The position numbers were made by a program, and so were the translations under genes. The notes below the pieces were generated by a model. That model did no database searches, was not told the origin of the DNA, and saw only the letters and a program-made list of their open reading frames with translations. From NCBI GenBank assembly GCA_026129095.1, contig JAHCIT010000002.1:496001-560000 (forward strand): a stretch of DNA of 64,000 bases. Reading direction: 5' to 3'. This stretch comes from Deltaproteobacteria bacterium (GTDB taxonomy: Bacteria > JAGRBM01 > JAHCIT01). This document shows, piece after piece, positions 53,188 through 64,000 of this stretch (positions are counted from its first letter, which is position 1; every line of letters starts with the position of its first letter).

Positions 53188-54156
53188 TTATTTTCCAGGA
53201 CAAACTGCGAAACGCCTGATTCGGCGGGCCAGTTTTTCTGCGTCTTCTTCCAGCCGCTTTTCCGTTGAGCTGATCTTGTCAGTATAAAGAATACGGCGGG
53301 TATTTGTGTCGATGATTGTCGTATTGATAATGAACGTTCCTGACAGCCGGGAAACACTACCTCGGACCAGTGTATCGACCTGAGCACTTCGGGCCAGTTC
53401 CACCTGGCAGGCCTCGGTCGCACAGCTATCCTTCACATTAAGCTGACGGGCGGCGTCTTCAAGTATCTCCGGTCCGACTATTCTCACGCAGGCAGCATGC
53501 TGAATTTCAGTCGTGAAGCGGCGGAAGATGGCCTCAAGCTCTTTATCACTCGCATCTCCCTGACCGGAAAATGGATACACCGATAGACTGGCCCGGCCAT
53601 CAGAAGGCGGCAGGTTGGCAACTGTCCGGAACACCTGCTTTTTGGCCGGATCGGGCGGTCGCTTCTTCAGTTCGAGGCTGTCGGCGAATGCCGACAGGTT
53701 TGCTGATCGTGTGTAGGCGTTCACGAGCCGGGCAGAAACATAGTCCGCCATCCGGATGCTGAGACAGGCCTCCAGCCATATGCCTTCCTGGATTCGGATT
53801 TCATCCACTGCCTGCTGCTTGTCAGATAACTGGAGAATCAATGTTGAATCAACGCAGTTGAGCACCACTTTGGAAATCAGATCATGATACTGCGAGGCAT
53901 CGCGAACGACGGTGTAACCGGCCCGCTGCATCTTCGCCCGGAACGTGTCTTCCCAGACTCCGGAAATGCTGTCCCTGGCGCGGAGGTTGGTAAACTCCAC
54001 TGAGCCATCGGGGATGAGGATCACGACCTCATATATGGATGAATTGAAAGGGCGCACCAGTTCTGGAGAGGCTGGAAGGCGTCCGGCACAGGCGACCAAT
54101 AATGCCAGGCAGCTAGGCAGCAGTAGGCAGCGCAATGATATGGGAAACACTCTCAT
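53188..54156 (-). CDS. lipoprotein with CsgG/LpoB-like domain
   Basis: Protein of 322 residues. Lipoprotein signal MRVFPISLRCLLLPSCLALLVAC, lipidated Cys at about 23. The last 120 residues (ASLSVYPFSGQGDASDKELEAIFRRFTTEIQHAACVRIVGPEILEDAARQLNVKDSCATEACQVELARSAQVDTLVRGSVSRLSGTFIINTTIID) form the alpha/beta domain shared by CsgG, TolB N-terminal and LpoB-like outer-membrane lipoproteins, often found in delta-type proteobacteria. The N-terminal 170 residues are a separate domain. Start ATG at 54156 puts the lipobox at the right distance; longer frame to 54192 is unlikely. Convergent with the ABC permease (8 bases). Confidence 0.7.
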   Translation of the reverse strand: MRVFPISLRCLLLPSCLALLVACAGRLPASPELVRPFNSSIYEVVILIPDGSVEFTNLRARDSISGVWEDTFRAKMQRAGYTVVRDASQYHDLISKVVLNCVDSTLILQLSDKQQAVDEIRIQEGIWLEACLSIRMADYVSARLVNAYTRSANLSAFADSLELKKRPPDPAKKQVFRTVANLPPSDGRASLSVYPFSGQGDASDKELEAIFRRFTTEIQHAACVRIVGPEILEDAARQLNVKDSCATEACQVELARSAQVDTLVRGSVSRLSGTFIINTTIIDTNTRRILYTDKISSTEKRLEEDAEKLARRIRRFAVCPGK

Positions 54157-54204
54157 AGGGCACTGTTTAGGAAGGCAGACACATTGAGTCAACGCTAAAA
54201 CAGC

Positions 54205-54230
54205 CAGGGGCGGCTTCCTTGCCGCCCCTG
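54205..54230 (-). terminator. terminator of the acyl-CoA dehydrogenase operon
   Basis: CAGGGGCGGC (54205-54214) and GCCGCCCCTG (54221-54230) make a perfect 10-bp stem with a 6-base loop. On the minus strand GCTGTTTTAG follows. It is 20 bases after the stop of the acyl-CoA dehydrogenase gene. Confidence 0.7.
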
Positions 54231-54250
54231 ACCTGAAATTGGAAATATGC

Positions 54251-55546
54251 TTACCGTTTCTTCTTCGGACTTGGCCTTTTCGTCGTCGCCTTCTTTGCCT
54301 TTACGGGTTTCCTCGCTGTTACCTTCTTCGCTGGCTTTTTTGCCGGTCTCGAAGAAATCCTGCCAGCGGGAATGCCTTTCGGTACAACCGTGGATGGGCC
54401 TATCAGGATATCCGCCAGATGGCGGCGGTGATGACGCCCATCGCCAAACAGGAACTGGTTCATCTGCTGACGCTTGAAATAGATGTGGACGTCACACTCC
54501 CAGGTGAAACCGATTCCACCGTGAAACTGGACACTGCGGCCCGAGCAGAACCAGCCGCATTCGGCAGCGGCCGCCTTGGCCATGCGGGCGTACTTTTCGG
54601 CATTTTCGGGTTCGTGATCGATGGCGCAGGCCGCGTTATATACCAGCGACCTGACCTGGTCGATTTCGCACATCATGTTGACGATGGGATGCTTGACGGC
54701 CTGGAAGAAACCAATGGGCCGTCCGAACTGCTCTCTTACTTTTGCATATTCAACGGTGGTCTTGAGCTGCCACTCGGCGGCACCCGCCGAATCGGCAGCA
54801 ACCGCCGTCCAGATGCTGGGGAGAGCCCTCTGGAGTACAGCCAGTCCCTTTCCGGGACCTGCCACGACGGCGTTTCCCGGGACCCGCACATTGCTGAAGT
54901 TGATCGTTCCCTGCTCTCGCGTCAGGTCCACAATTCGGTCGGCCTTGATCTTGATACCGGCTTCGCGGACGGGAATGGCGAACAGGGCAATCCCCTGCGG
55001 ACTGTGGGCAGAGACCACCAGAAAGTCCGCCTTGGGTGCATCCAGCACATATGCAGCGGTACCATTCAGGGTAAATCCACCTCCGCCGGAAGATTTCGCT
55101 TCTAGGGGAGCATCGCCCGGTTCCCATGAACCGTCAGAGTTGGTTATCGCGAGAGTGGCCGCTTCCCCTTCGGCGATTCGTCCCATCCAGGCATAGGCTT
55201 CCGGTGTCTTGCATTCCCTGAGCACAAAGGTTGACAGCAGGGTAGAAAGAAGTGGAGCTGGTAGTGCGTGCGCGCCAGCCTCCTCGACTAGGGCGGCAAC
55301 TGCCACCATACCGAGGCCCGGCCCGCCTGCTTCCTCGGGAATGGCAAGCGCAGGCCATCCCAGCTCGCTGATTTTCTTCCAGGTGTTTTCATCGAAGCGC
55401 CGCCATCCATCACGCTCGTACGCGGTGCGGTCACCGATAATCTGGCGAAGTTTTTCTATGGAGCAGTGTTCATCTAGGAACTTCCGCGCCTGCTGCTGAA
55501 GCATCTGCTCGTTGGAACCGAAACCAAAATCCTTGGGCTGTGTCAT
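54251..55546 (-). CDS. acyl-CoA dehydrogenase, small subunit type, with lysine-rich tail
   Basis: Flavoprotein of 431 residues. N-terminal helical domain (EKLRQIIGDRTAYERDGWRRFDENTWKKISELGWPALAIPEEAGGPGLG), beta domain with weak flavin contacts, and C-terminal domain with QFGRPIGFFQAVKHPIVNMM and the QFHGGIGFTWECDVHIYFKR segment holding an acidic residue near the usual catalytic position. The domain composition fits the FadE-type alpha-beta heterodimers of steroid or branched-acid breakdown. The last 33 residues (SRPAKKPAKKVTARKPVKAKK ...) are a Lys/Ala/Pro tail like a histone H1 C-terminus. Start ATG at 55546 with GGAAGG; the upstream frame to 55591 is unlikely. It follows the second dehydrogenase by 16 bases. 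Confidence 0.85.
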   Translation of the reverse strand: MTQPKDFGFGSNEQMLQQQARKFLDEHCSIEKLRQIIGDRTAYERDGWRRFDENTWKKISELGWPALAIPEEAGGPGLGMVAVAALVEEAGAHALPAPLLSTLLSTFVLRECKTPEAYAWMGRIAEGEAATLAITNSDGSWEPGDAPLEAKSSGGGGFTLNGTAAYVLDAPKADFLVVSAHSPQGIALFAIPVREAGIKIKADRIVDLTREQGTINFSNVRVPGNAVVAGPGKGLAVLQRALPSIWTAVAADSAGAAEWQLKTTVEYAKVREQFGRPIGFFQAVKHPIVNMMCEIDQVRSLVYNAACAIDHEPENAEKYARMAKAAAAECGWFCSGRSVQFHGGIGFTWECDVHIYFKRQQMNQFLFGDGRHHRRHLADILIGPSTVVPKGIPAGRISSRPAKKPAKKVTARKPVKAKKATTKRPSPKKKR

Positions 55547-55562
55547 GGTTCGTTTTCCTTCC

Positions 55563-56777
55563 TTATTTCGACTTCGGGAGGCCGAGCACACGCTCGCCCA
55601 GGATGTTGCGCTGCACCTCGCTTGTGCCGGCAGCGATGGTGATGCCGTACGAATTCATGTAGGCGAGCGGCCATGCGGCGCCATCTGGCGCCTTGGGATC
55701 ACCCATGTAGTAGTTTGCTGCCGGACCCTCGATTTCGAGTGCCAACGCAGATGCGAGCTGGCTGAACTCCGATCCAATCAGCTTTCCCTGCAGCGGGATC
55801 CGCATTGGATGTGCCGTAAGTGCTGGAACACGGGCGCGACGGAACGTCTGCTTGATCGCTTCGCCCTTGATGGCGAATTGCACGATTCTGTCACGGAGCG
55901 TTTCATCCTCGATGGCGGGCCTTCCGTCGCGCTTGACGCGCTTGCCAAGGGAAACGAGCCGATCGACAACTGACGTGAGCGACCGTTCCGCGCCTCCGGC
56001 TGATTCGGCTGCTCCGCGCTCGTAGAGCAGCGTTGTCATGGCGACATTCCAGCCGTTGCCGACCTGATCGAGGCGTAGGGTGTCCGGAACCTCGAGATTC
56101 TCGAAGAGCACTTCGTTGAATCCGGTTTCGCCTGTAATCTTGATCAATGGGCGGACAGTAACGCCCTTGGCACCCTTGATGGGTACGATGAAATAACTGA
56201 GCCCTTTGTACTTGTCGTCACGGCTCGTCCGGCACAGAAGGATCATCCACGAAGCGAAATGGGCGAGAGAAGTCCATACCTTGTGGCCATTGATTACCCA
56301 CATGTCGCCCTTGCGCTCGGCGAAAGTCTGGGAGTTGGCGAGGTCAGAACCGGCCCCCGGCTCGGAAAATCCCTGACACCAGATTTCATCCGATGAGAGA
56401 ATTCCCGGGACATAACGCCGCTTCTGTTCCTCGGTACCGTGAACGAGAATCGTCGGCGCGGCCATTCCCAGTCCGATGACGTTGATGAAGAACGGGACAT
56501 CTGCGTGCCCAAGCTCCTGATTCACGATCCGCTGACGTTTATCGGTGGCGCCACCACCGCCATAGGCCTTCGGTATGTCCACCCCCACGAGGCCGGCGTC
56601 GTAGCATTTGCGCTGCCAGGCACAGAGGTACTGCCGCTGCTCTTCGGTCATGACCTCCAGCGGCGACTGGGGTAGCCGGAAACCCGGCTTTGCTGGACGA
56701 TTTTCCTTGAGCCACTTGCGCACATAGGCACGGAATTCGGCCTGCTCGGGGGTATCTTTCTGTTCTGCTTCCGACAT
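55563..56777 (-). CDS. acyl-CoA dehydrogenase, larger partner
   Basis: Flavoprotein of 404 residues with the full acyl-CoA dehydrogenase plan: EQRQYLCAWQRKCYDAGLVGVDIPKAYGGGGA, IWCQGFSEPGAGSDLA, VINGHKVWTSLAHFASWMILLCRT, and the C-terminal ITIAAGTSEVQRNILGERVLGLPK. Together with the following gene (16 bases later) it forms a heterodimer candidate as in FadE28-FadE29-like enzymes, in which one subunit carries FAD contacts and the other the base. Substrate not identified: a coenzyme A ester of an aromatic, steroid or branched acid is likely. The start is ATG at 56777. Confidence 0.9.
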   Translation of the reverse strand: MSEAEQKDTPEQAEFRAYVRKWLKENRPAKPGFRLPQSPLEVMTEEQRQYLCAWQRKCYDAGLVGVDIPKAYGGGGATDKRQRIVNQELGHADVPFFINVIGLGMAAPTILVHGTEEQKRRYVPGILSSDEIWCQGFSEPGAGSDLANSQTFAERKGDMWVINGHKVWTSLAHFASWMILLCRTSRDDKYKGLSYFIVPIKGAKGVTVRPLIKITGETGFNEVLFENLEVPDTLRLDQVGNGWNVAMTTLLYERGAAESAGGAERSLTSVVDRLVSLGKRVKRDGRPAIEDETLRDRIVQFAIKGEAIKQTFRRARVPALTAHPMRIPLQGKLIGSEFSQLASALALEIEGPAANYYMGDPKAPDGAAWPLAYMNSYGITIAAGTSEVQRNILGERVLGLPKSK

Positions 56778-57163
56778 GAGAGCCTCCGCTTCGAATATTC
56801 AGGTTGGGCGCATTTCCGTTCCTGATGCTTCAGGAACCGGCCGGGGCCCATATGAACCCAGAATTGACTCATGAGTCAATCTAAATAAATGCGAAGCCGT
56901 ACCGGCTCGGGATGCTGCCAGACAAGTTTTGGATGTCCAGTAAGCGGGTTTTGCGTCATCCGTAACTCAAGCTGTTGAAATTAAAGGGTATTCAGGCTGG
57001 ACACAGTGCCCAGAAATAAAACTGTCCGCATTGCGCATGATGGGAAACCGGAATAGTAATAATTTAATGAAATCGGCCGGTTACCATTGCGGTTCAACAT
57101 GAAAGCATATTAAACAAAAACCCGTTCGAGCATTCGTCTTGTGTAAGGCAGCCGACTTTAGAC
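56778..57163. other. gap with divergent promoters of the acyl-CoA dehydrogenase and desaturase genes
   Basis: 386 bases. Contains the 18-base palindrome at 56863-56880, an AT-rich stretch at 57050-57120 before the desaturase and no gene that I can support. Confidence 0.5.
56863..56880. promoter_or_regulatory. 18-base perfect palindrome, possible TetR-type operator
   Basis: ATTGACTCATGAGTCAAT, 86 bases before the acyl-CoA dehydrogenase start. Palindromes with TGACTCATGAGTCA cores are usual targets of TetR-family repressors of fatty-acid degradation. No regulator gene is adjacent. Confidence 0.6.
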
Positions 57164-58285
57164 ATGTCATCAAAGATTTCATTCCTCAGTCCTGATAAGG
57201 ATCTGTTCGCCCAAACACTGAGGTCGCGCATCGACGGCTACTTCCGTGAAAAGGGTATCTCTAGGTACGGGAATTCGTACTTGTGGACTAAAGCGGTGTT
57301 TTACCTGGGCAGCTATGTGGGGCTTTATTTTGCCATCCTGTCGGGCTGGTTCAGCGAGCCAGTAATGCTCCTGATGGCGGTAGCAATGGGATTTTTCGTG
57401 GCAGGTATCGGCTTCAATGTTGGGCACGATGCAGTCCACGGATCATTTTCTGAATCTTCGCGCATCAACCGGGTGATGGGCCACGCATTCACGCTGATCG
57501 GCGCCAACGTCTACAACTGGAACATCTGCCACAACATAGTTCATCACTCCTATACCAATATTCCGGAAGCCGATGGCGATCTGCATCCAATGCCTTTTCT
57601 CAAGTTCCACCCTGGCGGCACGCATCGTCCGGCCCATCGGTATCAGCACTGGTATGCATTCTTTCTCTACTCGCTTACCTCACTTGCCTGGGCAATCCCC
57701 AAGGACTTCCGCCATTTCTTCCAGCGCCGGCTGATTGCTTACGACAAGCCAAAGCCGCCGGTCAGCGAATATTTCTGGCTGTTTGGCGGCAAAGGTGCCT
57801 ACTACGTTGCCATGTGGATCGTTCCGGCCCTGGTGCTGGGACTTGTCTGGTGGAAGATCTTGATCGGTTTTGTGGCGATGCACCTGGTCGCCGGGTTCAT
57901 GCTGGCGACAGTGTTCCAGCTCGGACATCTGGTGGAAGGCACGAAGTTCACGCCTTTGCCGGATGGCCCCATACCGGTTTCATGGATGGCTCACCAGATT
58001 GAGGCGTCAGCCAACTTTGCTCCGTCAAGCCGCCTCGCCCTGTGGGTAACCGGTGGCCTCAACTTCCAGATCGAACATCACCTGTTCCCGCGAATGTCCC
58101 ATGCGCACTACCCGAAGATTGCCGAGATCGTGAAAACGACGGCTGCCGAGTTCGGTGTCAACTATACGGAATACCCTTCCTTCCTTTCTGCTCTGGCCTC
58201 GCACCGACGCCTTCTCCGGAAACTCGGGGAAACATCGGTCGCAATCAAGCCCCCAGCATCTGCTGAAATCGTCGCAGCGGCCTGA
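57164..58285 (+). CDS. membrane fatty acid desaturase
   Basis: Introduces double bonds into acyl chains (lipid or CoA bound) using a di-iron centre. It has 373 residues. Three histidine boxes: HDAVH (88-92), HNIVHH (123-128) and QIEHH (302-306), the last with the Q of delta-5/6-type front-end desaturases. Membrane helices at about 45-85 and 210-250. No N-terminal cytochrome b5 domain, so electrons must come from a ferredoxin or an external b5. ATG at 57164. It is divergent from the acyl-CoA dehydrogenase pair and is the last protein gene before the rRNA operon. Confidence 0.9.
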   Translation: MSSKISFLSPDKDLFAQTLRSRIDGYFREKGISRYGNSYLWTKAVFYLGSYVGLYFAILSGWFSEPVMLLMAVAMGFFVAGIGFNVGHDAVHGSFSESSRINRVMGHAFTLIGANVYNWNICHNIVHHSYTNIPEADGDLHPMPFLKFHPGGTHRPAHRYQHWYAFFLYSLTSLAWAIPKDFRHFFQRRLIAYDKPKPPVSEYFWLFGGKGAYYVAMWIVPALVLGLVWWKILIGFVAMHLVAGFMLATVFQLGHLVEGTKFTPLPDGPIPVSWMAHQIEASANFAPSSRLALWVTGGLNFQIEHHLFPRMSHAHYPKIAEIVKTTAAEFGVNYTEYPSFLSALASHRRLLRKLGETSVAIKPPASAEIVAAA

Positions 58286-58558
58286 GGTCTGCCAGCGGGC
58301 AGCTGGACGATCAGGCCGTCAAGTTGGCCGGGTAATTATCGGCCAAGAACACCTCCTGATTGGGCGCAATGCGGCAATTCAGGGCGAAAACGACCTAAGA
58401 TGCTGAAGTTATTGTCGAAATCAGCTTTTTTAGTGGGCATCTTCTCGTTTTCAGACCAAAATTGAACAGAAAACGGACAGCAGAATGATCCGGATCATAG
58501 TCCTAACCCATTGTAATTTTTGATGAATTTCAATTTAGACATTTCTTTTTCTCAGGTA

Positions 58559-58587
58559 TTGACGAGAGGGGGGTTCATCCCCATAAT
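58559..58587 (+). promoter_or_regulatory. rRNA operon promoter
   Basis: -35 TTGACG (58559-58564), 17-base spacer, -10 CATAAT (58582-58587), each 5 of 6 to consensus. An AT-rich stretch at 58508-58552 is a likely UP element and the bases after the -10 are GC-rich (CGCG), as in stringently controlled promoters. Confidence 0.65.
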
Positions 58588-58647
58588 CGCGTTCCGCTGC
58601 AGGGGGTCCCTCTGCAGCAAAGTGGTGGTAGCAACAGGCTACGTCGG

Positions 58648-58657
58648 GTCTTTGACA
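58648..58657 (+). promoter_or_regulatory. boxA-like antitermination element, 16S leader
   Basis: GTCTTTGACA, close to the rRNA boxA pattern (TGCTCTTTAACA); repeated before the 23S gene at 61053-61062. Confidence 0.5.
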
Positions 58658-58809
58658 ACCAGATAGTACACAGCTTTTCGTTAAGCTCTTTTCGAGTTTT
58701 AATACTTGGATTAACGAAATGTCGGTCAATGTGTCCGTTTTGTCCGAACAGGGCCGCAAGGCCGGTTTGGGCAAAGCATGAAGGACATGAGCCGCAAACT
58801 TACCAAGTT

Positions 58810-60721
<1,912 letters not shown>

Positions 60722-60798
60722 GGGCCCATAGCTCAGTTGGTTAGAGCGTCCGCTTGATAAGCGGAAGGTCGGTGGTTCAACTCCACCTGGGCCCACCA
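60722..60798 (+). tRNA. tRNA-Ile (GAT)
   Basis: 77 bases with encoded CCA. Acceptor GGGCCCA/TGGGCCC, anticodon loop CTTGATAAG with GAT, TTCAACTCC in the T arm. The usual partner of tRNA-Ala in rRNA spacers. Confidence 0.96.
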
Positions 60799-60815
60799 TT
60801 CTCCCGGCTTAATAC

Positions 60816-60891
60816 GGGGCAGTAGCTCAGTTGGGAGAGCGCCGGCTTTGCAAGCCGGAGGCCGTCGGTTCGATCCCGATCTGCTCCACCA
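60816..60891 (+). tRNA. tRNA-Ala (TGC)
   Basis: 76 bases with encoded CCA. Acceptor GGGGCAG/CTGCTCC with the G3-U70 pair that identifies alanine tRNAs, anticodon TGC in CTTTGCAAG. Confidence 0.96.
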
Positions 60892-61288
60892 GATTCAGGC
60901 GGGCAGTAACTTGGCTGATCGAAACTTGTATGGGGAAACCAGTATGAACAGGCAGCACATGAGCCGCCGGTTCGAGCCTCCAGAGATACTGGAAGTTCGA
61001 ACGGGCGGCTCCAGACGGGAACCGGTAGAACGGTTCTGGTCGGGGGCCTACGGTCTTTGACAGGTGAATATCGAGAGCAATGCAAATATAGTAACGTAAT
61101 CAGAAGACGATTTTTTTGTGTCCATTACAATAACTGTGATCGCGAGCGGGTCACCATGACGGTTCGGGCCGGTTTTCAGCCAGGAGTATCCGGTAACGGA
61201 GACGATAGGCTGAAGCAGGCAGCGAGCCGGGCGCGCGAGCGGAAACACAGGTTCCTTGAGTGTTCTCCACGAGAGATCTCAAGTTTAT
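60892..61288 (+). other. tRNA-Ala to 23S spacer
   Basis: 397 bases, gene-free. Contains the boxA-like GTCTTTGACA at 61053-61062. Confidence 0.5.

Positions 61289-64000
<2,712 letters not shown>

Larger units (their letters stand above)
58286..58809 (+). other. leader region before 16S rRNA
   Basis: 524 bases: the promoter above, then a transcribed leader with boxA-like GTCTTTGACA (58648-58657). No gene in it. A similar GTCTTTGACA lies at 61053-61062 before 23S. Confidence 0.55.

Noticed and set aside
60777-61085. Reading frame in the rRNA spacer, minus strand
   Set aside because: It runs antisense to tRNA-Ile and tRNA-Ala and the spacer, a common source of false proteins.

Overview
The window looks like about 64 kb of chromosome around a replication origin of a GC-rich, Gram-negative, free-living bacterium. 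The deltaproteobacteria in the broad sense (Myxococcota, Desulfobacterota or a relative) are the best guess. Supporting points are the character of the 16S gene by eye, a long proteobacterial-type GyrB with the TOPRIM-region insert, lipoproteins with lipoboxes, a squalene-hopene cyclase, a Roadblock protein, an HD-GYP response regulator and frequent GTG/TTG starts. The lineage is an inference; no alignment was possible.

Layout. 0-3.7 kb: end of mutY, an H-NOX/DUF2378-like protein, a small membrane protein, rluB, an initiator tRNA and a lipoprotein. 3.8-9.6 kb: a tightly coupled operon of two ABC half-exporters, a radical SAM/SPASM enzyme and an EamA transporter. 9.6-19.6 kb, mostly minus strand: an SDR, squalene-hopene cyclase, gshA, gcvT, folD, a Roadblock protein, a thioredoxin-like protein, a YciI protein (plus strand), a small membrane protein and a REC-GAF-HD-GYP regulator. 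19.7-31.3 kb, minus strand: the replication gene group dnaA, dnaN, gyrB (recF is missing), continuing into a YfhO-like membrane protein, CbiX, a TatT-like protein and a membrane protein. A complete IS3-family element (1277 bp, 4-bp target duplication) sits between dnaN and dnaA, and its terminus supplies the present dnaA stop codon. 31.3-32 kb: a non-coding region with DnaA-box-like sites, the likely oriC. 32-38 kb: psd, divergent hisIE and hisF, two perfect parS sites either side of hisF, small secreted/TPR lipoproteins, a DUF2332 protein and a pterin dehydratase. 38.1-44.6 kb: an operon for a whole pyruvate dehydrogenase complex (E1 alpha, E1 beta, E2, E3) ending in one gene that fuses LipB to LipA. 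44.6-57 kb: an RDD membrane protein with a zinc ribbon, rsmE, a metallo-hydrolase, two tandem dodecins, an SDR, an ABC ATPase/permease pair, a lipoprotein and a pair of acyl-CoA dehydrogenases. 57.1-58.3 kb: a fatty acid desaturase. 58.5-64 kb: an rRNA operon, 16S - tRNA-Ile - tRNA-Ala - 23S (the 23S runs off the end).

How it fits together. Genes left of about 31.4 kb are mainly on the minus strand. The rRNA operon and the pdh operon to the right are on the plus strand. This is the polarity expected if forks leave a central origin, and the parS pair 2.4-3.4 kb away gives an origin-proximal centromere for ParB. The pdh operon carries its own lipoylation enzyme, so the E2 lipoyl domain and the machinery that modifies it are co-expressed. 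Hopanoid synthesis, phosphatidylserine decarboxylase, a desaturase and acyl-CoA dehydrogenases point to active membrane-lipid remodelling.

The most unusual items are the LipB-LipA fusion, the IS that landed on the dnaA stop codon without changing the protein, the two Trp-less dodecins, the histone-H1-like tail on an acyl-CoA dehydrogenase, and the operon joining an asymmetric ABC exporter to a radical SAM enzyme.
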